Assembly (NCBI RefSeq): GCF_002879645.1
Contig: NZ_PNRE01000073.1
Location: forward strand, 1 to 64,000
Reading direction: 5' to 3'
Length of the DNA: 64,000 nt
From: Halomonas heilongjiangensis
GTDB lineage: Bacteria > Pseudomonadota > Gammaproteobacteria > Pseudomonadales > Halomonadaceae
Each line of letters begins with the position of its first letter. Position 1 is the first letter of the stretch. The position numbers and the translations under genes are program-made. Below, piece by piece: positions 37,811 through 46,346 of the stretch. The notes beneath the pieces are model-generated. The model ran no database searches. It saw nothing but the letters and a program-made list of their open reading frames with translations, and was not told where the DNA came from.

Positions 37811-37899
37811 TATGTGGCTTCTCTCGTTCGTGCTGGGGACTACCCGCAAGCTAACGGTGTGGTGCCCGCGCTGGCCCTCCCAGCGTCAGCCAAGATCGA

Positions 37900-40611
37900 T
37901 CAGACAACATGGAAGCACGCCGAAGCGGGAGTGCGCGTGTCCATGTTGCGCCCCCGGTTCAGGTGGTCATCGATCTCGGCCGCGGAACCGATCATGCGGC
38001 CGTAGAGGAAGACGCTGAAGGCTGCCGTCTCGAGGTCCCGCTCGGTCAGCTCGCCAGACGTGTAATCCTTCCACAGGAGCGCGAGCAGCAGCGCCGCGAT
38101 CACCGCGTCGACGTTGACGCAGAAGACATAGCGGCTGGCACCCACGTCATACAGCGCCTGCACCAGTTCGCGGTAGAAGGCGTGGAAGATGTTGTAGTCG
38201 CCGCGCTTCGCCATGAACTCCGCGATGAAGCGCTCGCGCGGATCGTAGTTGACCGGCTTGCCCTTGAAGATCGGGTGGTGGACGCCGGGCAAGGCGCGAA
38301 CCTCGGTCCCGATCTCCTTGGCCTCGGCCTTCTCACGCTTGTAGGCGCGGGCGAAGTCGGTGGCCATGGCCTTGAGGTCGATGCCGTGGCTCGGGTCGGT
38401 GGGGTCGATGAGCCCCTTGTCCTTGAACTGGTCGAGCAGGAAGGCCATCCCCTCGAAGCCGTTGCCGCCGTGGCTGTAGCCGGTGTGGGTGAGAAATCCC
38501 ACCATGGCCTTGTTGATCTGCACGCGCTTGGGGGTCTGGGGTCCGTCAGCCGCGACCGCCCCCTTGGCGCCTTGTGCCGAGATCGAGCCTGGGCCGTTGG
38601 AGATCAGCAGGCCGACGAGGATCTGGAGCGGCAACGCCTCGTCGCGGGTCGGCTTCTTGCCGGTCATGGCGAGGAAGCAGAGGTCCGCCATGGTCCATTG
38701 GCCAAAGCGCTCGTCGCGCGGAATGCCACACAGCGAACCGGGCTGGTGGTGGGAACCCGGGATCGTCGCGCCGACCATCACGCCGTAGAGGCGTAAATAC
38801 CAGGGCAACGTCTCGGCGGTCAGGCGCGAGATGCGTTTACGCATGAGGGGACCCCAGGCGATGGTCAGACTGATCGCGGCGAGGATGGCATCCCGGGAGA
38901 GGCGGCCGTTCAGGGTGGCGAGGTATTTGAGGAAGACCGACTTGCCACCGCGCGCCTTGACGGCGGCGAGCATCGCCTCGGGGCGGGGGTCGTCGGCCTC
39001 GGCCTCGGAGGCGAGAAAGAGCGCGCGGGTGGCAGCGTCCATGGTGATCGCCGAGATGTCGAACTCCTCGCTACGGCCGTCCCGCAGGCCGGAATGCGCA
39101 AAGAGATCGATCAGCGCGCTGGTACAGGCCAACGCGCGTTCGACCCGCTGCGGTCCGACGATCGCGGCGGCGGCCGCCATGATGGAGTTGGGCGCATTGC
39201 CCGCGTCCCGCGCGGCGTCGGCAGCCACGAGGATCGGGTCACCGACCAGGTTCACCTCCGCCGCCACGGCCACGTCAAGCATGGCACGATCGTTCTCGCC
39301 GGCGATCTCGTGGACGAGAGGCAGTGCGAAGTTGGCCTCCAGCGGATCGAGCGCAAGGTCGAGCACCGAATAGCCGTGCACGCTGGTCACCTGGGTGGTG
39401 GGGTCCATCACCGAAGCACCGGATTTGTCCTTCATGGTCTGGCGGGCGATCACCGCGCCGACCTGGCGCTTGAGCACGGCGATCTGGGTCGCATAGGGCT
39501 CTCTCGGCGTCACCGGGGGCATGGCGAGTTCGGGGGGCAGCGCCAGGCCCTGGTCGTTGGCGACCCAGGGCTTGAGCGCGAGGCTGCCCGTCGAGGCGAA
39601 ATCGGGCGAAACGCCGTTCAGCTTCATCACCGCGGTCAGTGCCCTGGGGATGTCGGCGATATTGGTCACCACTGCGCCCTTGGCCGAGACCACCGGGCTG
39701 TCGGGCGTGTAGAGGCCATCAACCCCGAAGGCCTCCATCAACCAGCCCTCCTTGTCTTCCGCCCGGTCGCCCGAGCCGGCCATCGCCCCGGCATGGCCGA
39801 CGGCGCGGGTCAGCTTCGACTTCCAGCGGCCGACGACACAGGCAACCGTCGGCTTGCCGAAATCGACGCCGTGCTCGTGATAGCCACCCGGTTCGACATA
39901 GAGCACCGCGGCTTTCGAGCGGTCGTCGTTCACCAGCGCATGGGAGAAGTCACGTGCGTTGTAATGGATATAGACGTCCTTTCCGCTCGAGACGAGCGTT
40001 GTGGTGCCCCAGCCTTCGGTCGCGAGGTACTGCGCGATGGTGGTGGTGAAGCCCCCCGAATTCGAGAAGATCGCGACCGAGCCCTTGCGCAGGGACTCCT
40101 CGGGACTGTCGCCGCCGAGCGCGCCGCCAATGCGGACCTGGTTCCAGCTGTCGGCCACACCGAGGCAATTGCCCCCGATGATGTCGACGCCATTGGCCTG
40201 CCCCATCGCGCGGATCTCGCGGGCATCGTGCACGGCAATCTTTTCGGTGATGATGACGATCTTTTCCAGAGCGTCGTTGACACGAATGAGTTCCGCCACC
40301 CCATCGCGCACGCTGGGGGGCGGGAGGTAGACGACGCCCACATTGAAGGTGTGCCCCGCATCCAGGCCCTCGCGCACGTTATTGAACACCGGAATGTCGC
40401 CCGCGGGGGTCTTGAGCGTCTGCCCGGCACGCCCCGGCGAGGTACCGAAGACCACGTTGCCCCCCGAGTAGGCATGACTCACCGGCGTCACCGTGCGTGA
40501 CTCGCCCCCCATGATGTTGAGAACACAGACGCGATCCTCGCGCCTCGCCACATCGGCCAGCGAGCGAATGCCGAGAAAGTATGGAAAATCCGCAATACCC
40601 TGAAGATACAT
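37900..40611 (-). CDS. ATP-citrate-lyase-like large subunit (CoA-ligase alpha plus citrate-synthase-like modules, with an extra central domain)
   Basis: A 903-residue cytoplasmic protein. Residues 1-340 form a succinyl-CoA-synthetase-alpha-like module with IFSNSGGFTTT and the phosphohistidine loop VGHAGAMAGSG (His about 272). Residues about 615-903 form a citrate-synthase-like module: GIPRDERFGQWTMADLCFLA, SNGPGSISAQGAKG, LPGVHHPIFKG (about 777), FCVNVDAVIA (Asp about 834) and LYGRMIGSAAEI, parallel to the C-terminal part of ATP-citrate lyase. Known large subunits have about 610 residues; the 345-610 segment is additional. The SGAH of the family seems to read SAQG here. It follows its partner gene by 13 bp with AGGGGA before ATG 40611. 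Citrate is the likely substrate from context; another tricarboxylate or hydroxyacid is possible. Confidence 0.72.
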   Translation of the reverse strand: MYLQGIADFPYFLGIRSLADVARREDRVCVLNIMGGESRTVTPVSHAYSGGNVVFGTSPGRAGQTLKTPAGDIPVFNNVREGLDAGHTFNVGVVYLPPPSVRDGVAELIRVNDALEKIVIITEKIAVHDAREIRAMGQANGVDIIGGNCLGVADSWNQVRIGGALGGDSPEESLRKGSVAIFSNSGGFTTTIAQYLATEGWGTTTLVSSGKDVYIHYNARDFSHALVNDDRSKAAVLYVEPGGYHEHGVDFGKPTVACVVGRWKSKLTRAVGHAGAMAGSGDRAEDKEGWLMEAFGVDGLYTPDSPVVSAKGAVVTNIADIPRALTAVMKLNGVSPDFASTGSLALKPWVANDQGLALPPELAMPPVTPREPYATQIAVLKRQVGAVIARQTMKDKSGASVMDPTTQVTSVHGYSVLDLALDPLEANFALPLVHEIAGENDRAMLDVAVAAEVNLVGDPILVAADAARDAGNAPNSIMAAAAAIVGPQRVERALACTSALIDLFAHSGLRDGRSEEFDISAITMDAATRALFLASEAEADDPRPEAMLAAVKARGGKSVFLKYLATLNGRLSRDAILAAISLTIAWGPLMRKRISRLTAETLPWYLRLYGVMVGATIPGSHHQPGSLCGIPRDERFGQWTMADLCFLAMTGKKPTRDEALPLQILVGLLISNGPGSISAQGAKGAVAADGPQTPKRVQINKAMVGFLTHTGYSHGGNGFEGMAFLLDQFKDKGLIDPTDPSHGIDLKAMATDFARAYKREKAEAKEIGTEVRALPGVHHPIFKGKPVNYDPRERFIAEFMAKRGDYNIFHAFYRELVQALYDVGASRYVFCVNVDAVIAALLLALLWKDYTSGELTERDLETAAFSVFLYGRMIGSAAEIDDHLNRGRNMDTRTPASACFHVV

Positions 40612-40624
40612 GATGCTTCTCCCC

Positions 40625-41905
40625 TTAAGCCGGTGACTTGATGCCGAGATGCCGGGCGATCTCGGCACGGCCTCCGTCACGCATCCACAGATCGAGATTC
40701 TTCGCGTAGCTCACCACCTCCGAGATTGCGCTGTCGAAGCCGAAGAAGCGGTAGGGCACGCCAAGGCTGTCCAGCGTGTCGCCGAGGTTGCCCATGCCAC
40801 GCACCAGGTTCGGCCCGCCGCGCCCGACGACGACATAGAGCGGGGTCGGCCCGTACTGCGCGAAATGCTCGCGCAGCGCGTCGCCCATGCCCCGGAAGGT
40901 CTCGAGAATATCCGTGTTGTTCGATTTCCCCCCGATGATGAACAGCACATTGGTCTGGGCAAGGAAGTGCCGGTAGCAGATCGCGGCGACCGACTTCATC
41001 TTTTCATAGGGGGGATTGCCACCGAAATCCGAGGAGATGATCGCGGCGTCCCCCAACACCTCGGTGACCAGGCTATTGGCACCACCGCCGAAGGTTGGCG
41101 CCAGGATGGTGCCCTTGTCGTTGATCACAAAGACATCCGACTGGCCCTGGTGGGTACGCAGGCGGTTCACTTCCTGCTCGAAGGCCGAGACGTCGGCGGC
41201 GAAGATCTGCTCGGGCAGGCCCAACCGCCCCACCCGGGGATCATCGCGGTCAAAGCCACATTTGAAGTCGCAGGCAATCGGCATCAGCCGGCCGTCGCGG
41301 CCGGGGCGCATGCGGATGGGGTTCAGTTCCAGCGTGGTCATCCCATAGTGATGCATCAACTCCCAGAGCTTGGGCAGGTGCTGCACCAGCGGCGAGATGA
41401 TCTCCTTGGGCGCACCGATGTCGCTCAGCGCATTGGCCACCACGAAGGCCTTGAGACCCGTCAGCGCCTCGAACGGTACGGTGGCAATCTCGGACTTGTC
41501 CAGCTCCTCGATATCGACGCCACCGCGGTGGGTCAGCGTCATGGTCGGCGCCCGGAAGCGGCTGTCGTCGGAGATGGCAAAATAGACCTCGTGCTCGGCC
41601 GGCACGCCGGCCTCGAATGTCACCCCGTTCGCCTTGGCGTAGGCATTGCCGTGGCGATGCTCGGCGAAATAGAGTCGCTCCTTCTCGGCCAGGGCGGTAC
41701 GCAGATCGCTCGCCTTGCCGATCAGCCCCGCCTTGCCTTTCTTGCCGACGCCACCGCGGAACAGCGGCTTTATGAAGATCAGCCCATGGCGAGCGATCAA
41801 GTCCTGAATCTGGTCCTCAGTCGCATCGGGCCCAAGAACTTCCGAGGCCGGAAACCCGACATGATTGAGAAGTCTTGCCCCGTGTAGCATTCCGGTAAGC
41901 TGCAT
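40625..41905 (-). CDS. ATP-citrate-lyase-like small subunit (ATP-grasp plus citrate-binding domain)
   Basis: A 426-residue protein resembling the N-terminal part of ATP-citrate lyase. An ATP-grasp domain covers 1-240, with IKPLFRGGVGKKGKAGL, EHEVYFAISDDSRFRAPTM and TLELNPIRMRP. A citrate-binding-type domain follows: FGGGANSLVTEVLG, IIGGKSNNTDILETF (about 322-336) and VVGRGGPNLVRGM (about 358-370). In animal ATP-citrate lyase the equivalents GGSIANFTNVAATF and RRGGPN contact citrate, so Asn, Thr and Arg are kept. That separates it from succinyl-CoA synthetase beta. ATG 41905 follows GGAGAAAA. With the downstream gene it forms a two-subunit enzyme, terminated on both sides. Confidence 0.78.
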   Translation of the reverse strand: MQLTGMLHGARLLNHVGFPASEVLGPDATEDQIQDLIARHGLIFIKPLFRGGVGKKGKAGLIGKASDLRTALAEKERLYFAEHRHGNAYAKANGVTFEAGVPAEHEVYFAISDDSRFRAPTMTLTHRGGVDIEELDKSEIATVPFEALTGLKAFVVANALSDIGAPKEIISPLVQHLPKLWELMHHYGMTTLELNPIRMRPGRDGRLMPIACDFKCGFDRDDPRVGRLGLPEQIFAADVSAFEQEVNRLRTHQGQSDVFVINDKGTILAPTFGGGANSLVTEVLGDAAIISSDFGGNPPYEKMKSVAAICYRHFLAQTNVLFIIGGKSNNTDILETFRGMGDALREHFAQYGPTPLYVVVGRGGPNLVRGMGNLGDTLDSLGVPYRFFGFDSAISEVVSYAKNLDLWMRDGGRAEIARHLGIKSPA

Positions 41906-42009
41906 ATTATTTTCTCCAATAGACCGCTGTTTTCCGGTAAAAGATTCAAGCAAGCGGCAGGAAAGATAGAGCCTCTATTGCCCCTTTCTTTCCTGGAGCC
42001 TTCCTCTTC

Positions 42010-42037
42010 GATCTACGGCTACTGACAAGGTCGTCAA
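42010..42037 (-). promoter_or_regulatory. Candidate promoter of the ATP-citrate-lyase-like operon
   Basis: TTGACG (42032-42037) and TAGATC (42010-42015), 16 bp apart on the minus strand, lie about 105 bp before the start at 41905 and after the tct terminator. The 320-bp gap 41906-42225 holds no open frame worth calling. The -10 match is poor. Confidence 0.35.
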
Positions 42038-42139
42038 CAGGGGTTCATTCAGCTGTCATTATGTTTGTCTGCTGAGTTCCGCCGAGCTTCCACCTCGAGA
42101 TTCACCCGCCCTTCGTGCACGGCGAGCCATGGCTGGCGT

Positions 42140-42170
42140 AAAAAAGGGGCATCGAAAGAGTTGATACCCC
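42140..42170 (-). terminator. Rho-independent terminator of the tct operon
   Basis: GGGGTATC / GATGCCCC (8-bp stem, one GU pair) followed by TTTTTT on the minus strand, about 56 bp after the tctA stop. Its outer sequence resembles the terminator at 37779-37810. Confidence 0.88.
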
Positions 42171-42225
42171 GAACAATTGGCTGAGTTCTGTATGCTTGTC
42201 GGAATCGACAAGTCACTTCAAGGAT

Positions 42226-43722
42226 TCAGCTGGTAGCGCGTACCCGGACCACGACCTTCTTGACCAGCGGCAGGGTGAGTGACAGCCCGGCGATGATCAG
42301 CAGGGTCAGCGAGATCGGCTTGTCGATGAAGGTCGACCAGTCGCCGCCGGAGATCTGCAGCGCACGCCGCATCGACTCTTCCATGATTCCGCCGAGGATC
42401 AGCGCCAGGATCAGCGGTGCGGCCGGGAACCCGAACAGGCGCATGCCCAGGCCCAGCAGGCCGAAGCCGAGCAGCAGGAAGAGGTCGAAGACGCTGAAGC
42501 TCATCCCGTAGACGCCGATCATGCAGAAGATCAGGATCAACGACAGCAGCAGCGGCCGCGGCATGTCGAGGATCCTGGCGATGAACGGGATCAGCGGCAG
42601 GTTGAGCACCAGCAGGAAGATGTTGCCGATGTACATGCTGGCGATGACGCCCCAGAACACATCGGGCCGATCCACCAGCATCGCCGGTCCCGGGGTCACT
42701 CCCATCACCAGCAGGGCGCCGAGCAGCACCGCCGTGGTACCGGAGCCGGGCACGCCGAGGGTCAGCAGCGGCACGAACGACCCGGTACAGGCGGCATTGT
42801 TGGCCGCCTCGGGCGCCGCCACGCCCTTGATGTTGCCCTTGCCGAAGGTATCGCCATCCTTCGCCAGGCGCTTCTCCATGCTGTAACCGAGGAACGAGCC
42901 GATCGTGGCGCCGGCACCGGGCAGTACCCCGGTGAAGAAGCCGAGCACCGAGCTGCGGCCGATGGGGCCGGCGATCTCCTTCACCTCGCCCCTCGACAAC
43001 TTCAGCGAACCGATGACATTGCGTGGCTGCTCCTTGCCGCCCCCGCCGCGCAGCAGGATGTAGAAGACCTCGGCCAGGGCGAAGATGCCCAGCGCCACGA
43101 CCAGGAAATCGATGCCGTCGAGGAGATGGGCGGTACCGAAGGCGTAACGCACGGTGCCGGTCTGCAGGTCGATGCCGATGATCGAGATCATCACCCCTAT
43201 CACGGCGGCGATCAGCCCCTTGACCAGCGACTTGTCGGAGAGCGACACCACCGCGGTCAGGCCCAGCACCATCAGGGCGAAGTACTCCGCCGGGCCGAAA
43301 CTGACGGCAACCTTCGACAGCAGCGGCGCCACCATCATCAGGAAGACGATGGAGATGGTGCCGCCCACGAAGGAGGCATAGGCGGCGATGGCCAGGGCCT
43401 TGCCCGCCAGGCCCTGCTTGGCCATGGGATAGCCGTCGAAGGAGGTGGCTACGGTCCCCGCCACGCCAGGGGCGTTGAGCAGGATCGACGAGGTCGACCC
43501 GCCGAAGATGGCGCCGTAGTAGACCCCTGCCATCAGGATTAGGCCGGAGGAGGGATCCATGGCGAAGGTGATCGGTATCATCAGCGCCAGGGCACTGATC
43601 GGCCCCAGGCCGGGCAGCATGCCGATGATGGTGCCGGCGAACACCCCGACGAAGACATAGAGGATATTGATCGGCTCCAGCGCGATGCCGAAGCCATACA
43701 TCAGGTTGTTGAAAGCATCCAT
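42226..43722 (-). CDS. tctA: Tripartite tricarboxylate transporter large membrane subunit TctA
   Basis: A 498-residue membrane protein with about 11-12 helices, the sodium-driven translocation subunit of a TctABC carrier. The family block GTIIGMLPGLGPISALALMIPITF, then YYGAIFGGSTSSILLNAPGVAGTVATSFDGYPMAKQG, and later VLPGAGATIGSFLGYSMEKRLAKD and VPLLTLGVPGSGTTAVLLGALLVMG are all present. It is 40 bp downstream of tctB, last in the tctCBA operon. Specificity is set by TctC. Confidence 0.95.
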   Translation of the reverse strand: MDAFNNLMYGFGIALEPINILYVFVGVFAGTIIGMLPGLGPISALALMIPITFAMDPSSGLILMAGVYYGAIFGGSTSSILLNAPGVAGTVATSFDGYPMAKQGLAGKALAIAAYASFVGGTISIVFLMMVAPLLSKVAVSFGPAEYFALMVLGLTAVVSLSDKSLVKGLIAAVIGVMISIIGIDLQTGTVRYAFGTAHLLDGIDFLVVALGIFALAEVFYILLRGGGGKEQPRNVIGSLKLSRGEVKEIAGPIGRSSVLGFFTGVLPGAGATIGSFLGYSMEKRLAKDGDTFGKGNIKGVAAPEAANNAACTGSFVPLLTLGVPGSGTTAVLLGALLVMGVTPGPAMLVDRPDVFWGVIASMYIGNIFLLVLNLPLIPFIARILDMPRPLLLSLILIFCMIGVYGMSFSVFDLFLLLGFGLLGLGMRLFGFPAAPLILALILGGIMEESMRRALQISGGDWSTFIDKPISLTLLIIAGLSLTLPLVKKVVVRVRATS

Positions 43723-43762
43723 TGTCAGGTTCTCTCTCGCTGGCTGAGCGTGTCGGGCGACA

Positions 43763-44245
43763 TCAGATCGGCAGGATCCCGGTCGGCAGGTAGACGTTCA
43801 TGACCTTGGTCATGGTCAGGTACAACGCCAGCACCACACCCAGGGAAACGGCCAGGTTGACGACGTGACGACGATAGCCGTAGTACCAGGTGAGGCCGAA
43901 CGACAGCAGCGTGGATGCCACCACGAAGCCGATCGAGACCAGTATTGCGGCGTAGACGGCGATCGCCAGCGAGGTCACGACCACCCGTGACCAGGGGCGC
44001 AACAGCAGCGGTATGGCCTGCTCGTCGACATCGCTCGGCTGCGGGACGTCCCGGGCCTTGGGCTGTTCCAGGAACAGCAGCAACGCCAGGCCCAGCAGCA
44101 CGAACCCCAGCACCTTGGGAAAGAGGTCGGAGTCCACCGGACGCGGCAGCGGGAAACTCGGAATCTGATAGGCCATCACCAGGTAGCCCATGGAGAACAG
44201 GGCAATCACCAGTGCCAGCCACTGATTGGTATTGAGTCTTGTCAT
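43763..44245 (-). CDS. tctB: Tripartite tricarboxylate transporter small membrane subunit TctB
   Basis: A 160-residue protein with four predicted helices and the usual TctB plan: LALVIALFSMGYLVMAYQ, then FPLPRPVDSDLFPKVLGFVLLGLALLLFL, a polar loop, and two C-terminal helices ending LYLTMTKVMNVYLPTGILP. The LPxGIL ending is typical. The MTRLNTNQ start at 44245 was chosen; a start 13 codons upstream lacks hydrophobic logic. Confidence 0.9.
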   Translation of the reverse strand: MTRLNTNQWLALVIALFSMGYLVMAYQIPSFPLPRPVDSDLFPKVLGFVLLGLALLLFLEQPKARDVPQPSDVDEQAIPLLLRPWSRVVVTSLAIAVYAAILVSIGFVVASTLLSFGLTWYYGYRRHVVNLAVSLGVVLALYLTMTKVMNVYLPTGILPI

Positions 44246-44362
44246 GAGGCAGTCATCCCGAACCCGGAGCGCCAGCGCTCCCATGGGTTCAAGTCATGCA
44301 TTCGAGGGAACGCGAGCCCTGTTTGGCGCAGGGCTCGCGCGAGACGGGGGGCGTCGCCGATA

Positions 44363-45367
44363 TCAGCGGATCAGCCCAAGCTCGCTCAGCACTTCGCTGA
44401 ACTCTTCCTTCTGCTCGTCGAGGAAGGCGCCGAATTCCTCGCTGTTCTGATAGGCGTCGATCCAGCCCAGTTGATCGCGCGCGTCGGCCCAGCCATCGGT
44501 CTCGAGCATCTGCGCGAACAGCTCCTCGTAATAGGCCACGGCCTCCTCCGGCATGTCGGGGGTGCCCATCACCCCGCGCCAGATATCGAAGGTGTAGTCG
44601 ATGCCCTGCTCCTGATAGGTGGGGATATCGGCCAGCGGGCCACCCAGCCGCTCGGGAGCCGACACGCCCAGCGCACGGACCTCGCTGTCGGGCCCCAGTT
44701 GGCCCGCGGCCTCACCGGCTCCGGTGATCACCGCCTCGACGTGACCGCCCATGAGGTTGGTCATCGCCTCGCCACCTCCCGAGAAGGCGATGTAGTTGAC
44801 ATCGGCCGCCTCGAGGCCGGCAGCCGATGCCACGCCGGCGATGGAGATGTGATCCATGGAACCCGGCGCACTACCACCGCCGACGCTCAGGCTGGCGTTC
44901 TCGCGTATGGCGTCGAACAGATCGTTGAGATCCTGGTACTCGGAATCGCGTGGCACCAGCACGATCGAGTAGTCGGTGATCAGGCGTGCGATGGGCGTGA
45001 AGTTGGTGTGATCGTACTGCGAGGTGCCGGCCAGGGGCACCAGGATGATCGGCGGGCTGGTGGCGAACAACTTGTGGGGGTTGCCGGTATCCCGGGCGAT
45101 CTGGGCCCAGGCCACGGCACCACCGCCGCCCGGCACGTTGATGGCGGCGAAGTTCTGGTCGGCCAGCCCCTCCTCCTGGATGACCCGCGAGGTGGTGCGC
45201 ACCAGGGTGTCCCAGCCACCACCGGGATTGGCCGGGGCGATGAATTCGATGGCACTGGTCGGCGTCCAGTCGTCGGCCTGGGCGGCGGTGCCCATGCCGG
45301 CCAGGGCGGCCAGGGGCAGGACGAGAGCGGCCAGGCGGGCTGCCGGGCGGGATGTCTTGACGATCAT
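44363..45367 (-). CDS. tctC: Tripartite tricarboxylate transporter binding protein TctC
   Basis: A 334-residue periplasmic binding protein (Bug family). The signal peptide ends near residue 32 (AALAGMGTAAQADDW). Family landmarks are IEFIAPANPGGGWDTLVRTTSRVI, the ligand-region loops VPGGGGAVAWAQIA and SVGGGSAPGSMDHISIA, GGEAMTNLMGGHVEAVITGAGEAA, and the closing PTYQEQGIDYTFDIWRGVMG. GGAGAACGCC precedes ATG 45367. First gene of tctCBA; with the adjoining CitA-type kinase a citrate-like ligand is likely. Confidence 0.92.
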   Translation of the reverse strand: MIVKTSRPAARLAALVLPLAALAGMGTAAQADDWTPTSAIEFIAPANPGGGWDTLVRTTSRVIQEEGLADQNFAAINVPGGGGAVAWAQIARDTGNPHKLFATSPPIILVPLAGTSQYDHTNFTPIARLITDYSIVLVPRDSEYQDLNDLFDAIRENASLSVGGGSAPGSMDHISIAGVASAAGLEAADVNYIAFSGGGEAMTNLMGGHVEAVITGAGEAAGQLGPDSEVRALGVSAPERLGGPLADIPTYQEQGIDYTFDIWRGVMGTPDMPEEAVAYYEELFAQMLETDGWADARDQLGWIDAYQNSEEFGAFLDEQKEEFSEVLSELGLIR

Positions 45368-45469
45368 GGCGTTCTCCAAACGAGTCTCTGTTGTTCTATC
45401 CACGGATCGGACTATTGCGTCCGTGTGCATCAGCAACGTTAGAAGAGCCCGGCAGGATCCGGCAAGCTT

Positions 45470-45502
45470 GTGATCATAAACGATAAAAAGGGCGTTATGA
45501 TC
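45470..45502. promoter_or_regulatory. Inverted repeat upstream of tctC
   Basis: TGATCATAAACG (45470-45481) and CGTTATGATCA (45492-45502) are inverted with one extra base, about 100 bp before tctC and just after the response-regulator stop. The AT-rich centre and location suit a CitB-type response-regulator site. Confidence 0.5.
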
Positions 45503-45518
45503 ATTGTGTGCATTGTGC

Positions 45519-46295
45519 TCACACCCCGCCGGTTCCCCCCTCCTCGAGCCACGGGGCGACGTCGCCGACCAGGCGATAACGACGCTCGGGCCTGCCGACA
45601 TCACCATAGCCCAGTTCGGCGGCGGCCACCTGTACCGACACCAGGAACTCCAGGTAACGGCGTGCCGTGGAGCGGCTGGCACCGATGGTACGGGCGGCCT
45701 GCATGGCGGTCAGCGGGGATGTCGCGCCCTCCAGAGCGCGAATGACCGCGGTCAGGGTCAGGCGATCGATGCCCTTGGGCAGCGATCGGGCACAGCCGCC
45801 CGGGGCCTGCTGCGGACGCAGGCGCGCCAGGGCCTGGTCCAGTTCCTCCTGGTTCATCTCGCCGCGGGACGCCAGGGCGGCGCGTTCGCGGCGGAAGCGG
45901 GCCAGCATCTGCGCCATGCGGGAAGCCTCGGTGGGCTTGATCAGGTAGTCGAAGACGCCACCCCGCAGGGCCTCGGCGATGGTCTCCACCTCGCGGGCCG
46001 CCGTGACCATGACGATATCCATGTGCAGATGGTCACGACGCAGTTCCCACAGCAGTTCCAGTCCTTCCACGTCGGGCAGATAGGCGTCCAGCAGCACCAG
46101 CTGGGTCATGTCGGCATGCTGCGCGAGCAGCTCCCTGGCCTCGGCGCCGGAGCGCGCCATGCCCACCACCCGGAAGCCTTCGCTCTGCTCGATGAAGGCA
46201 CGGTGGATCTCGGCGATGCGGAAATCGTCCTCGATGATCAGGATCCCGTAGTCCCGGGATGGGGGGCTCGAGGGTGGATGGCCGGGGTGTGGCAT
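45519..46295 (-). CDS. CitB/DcuR-type response regulator
   Basis: A 258-residue regulator. The receiver domain (about 15-135) has the acidic pair in LIIEDDFRIAEIH, the phospho-acceptor Asp in LVLLDAYLPDVEG (about 69), VMVTAA and the Lys in LIKPTEA. The C-terminal domain has SPLTAMQAARTIGASRSTARRYLEFL, the helix-turn-helix of the CitB/DpiA/DcuR family, which control citrate or dicarboxylate genes. It follows its kinase by 51 bp and precedes tctCBA on the same strand. Confidence 0.9.
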   Translation of the reverse strand: MPHPGHPPSSPPSRDYGILIIEDDFRIAEIHRAFIEQSEGFRVVGMARSGAEARELLAQHADMTQLVLLDAYLPDVEGLELLWELRRDHLHMDIVMVTAAREVETIAEALRGGVFDYLIKPTEASRMAQMLARFRRERAALASRGEMNQEELDQALARLRPQQAPGGCARSLPKGIDRLTLTAVIRALEGATSPLTAMQAARTIGASRSTARRYLEFLVSVQVAAAELGYGDVGRPERRYRLVGDVAPWLEEGGTGGV

Positions 46296-46346
46296 CGATT
46301 CTCCCTTGTGCTCGTCGTTGTGTCTGTCGTCGTGTTCGGCGTGCCG

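Noticed and set aside
37900-41905. Ordinary succinyl-CoA synthetase (SucCD)
   Set aside because: The small subunit has the extra citrate-binding-type domain (GGKSNNTD, RGGPN) and the large subunit ends in a citrate-synthase-like module, neither of which SucCD has.
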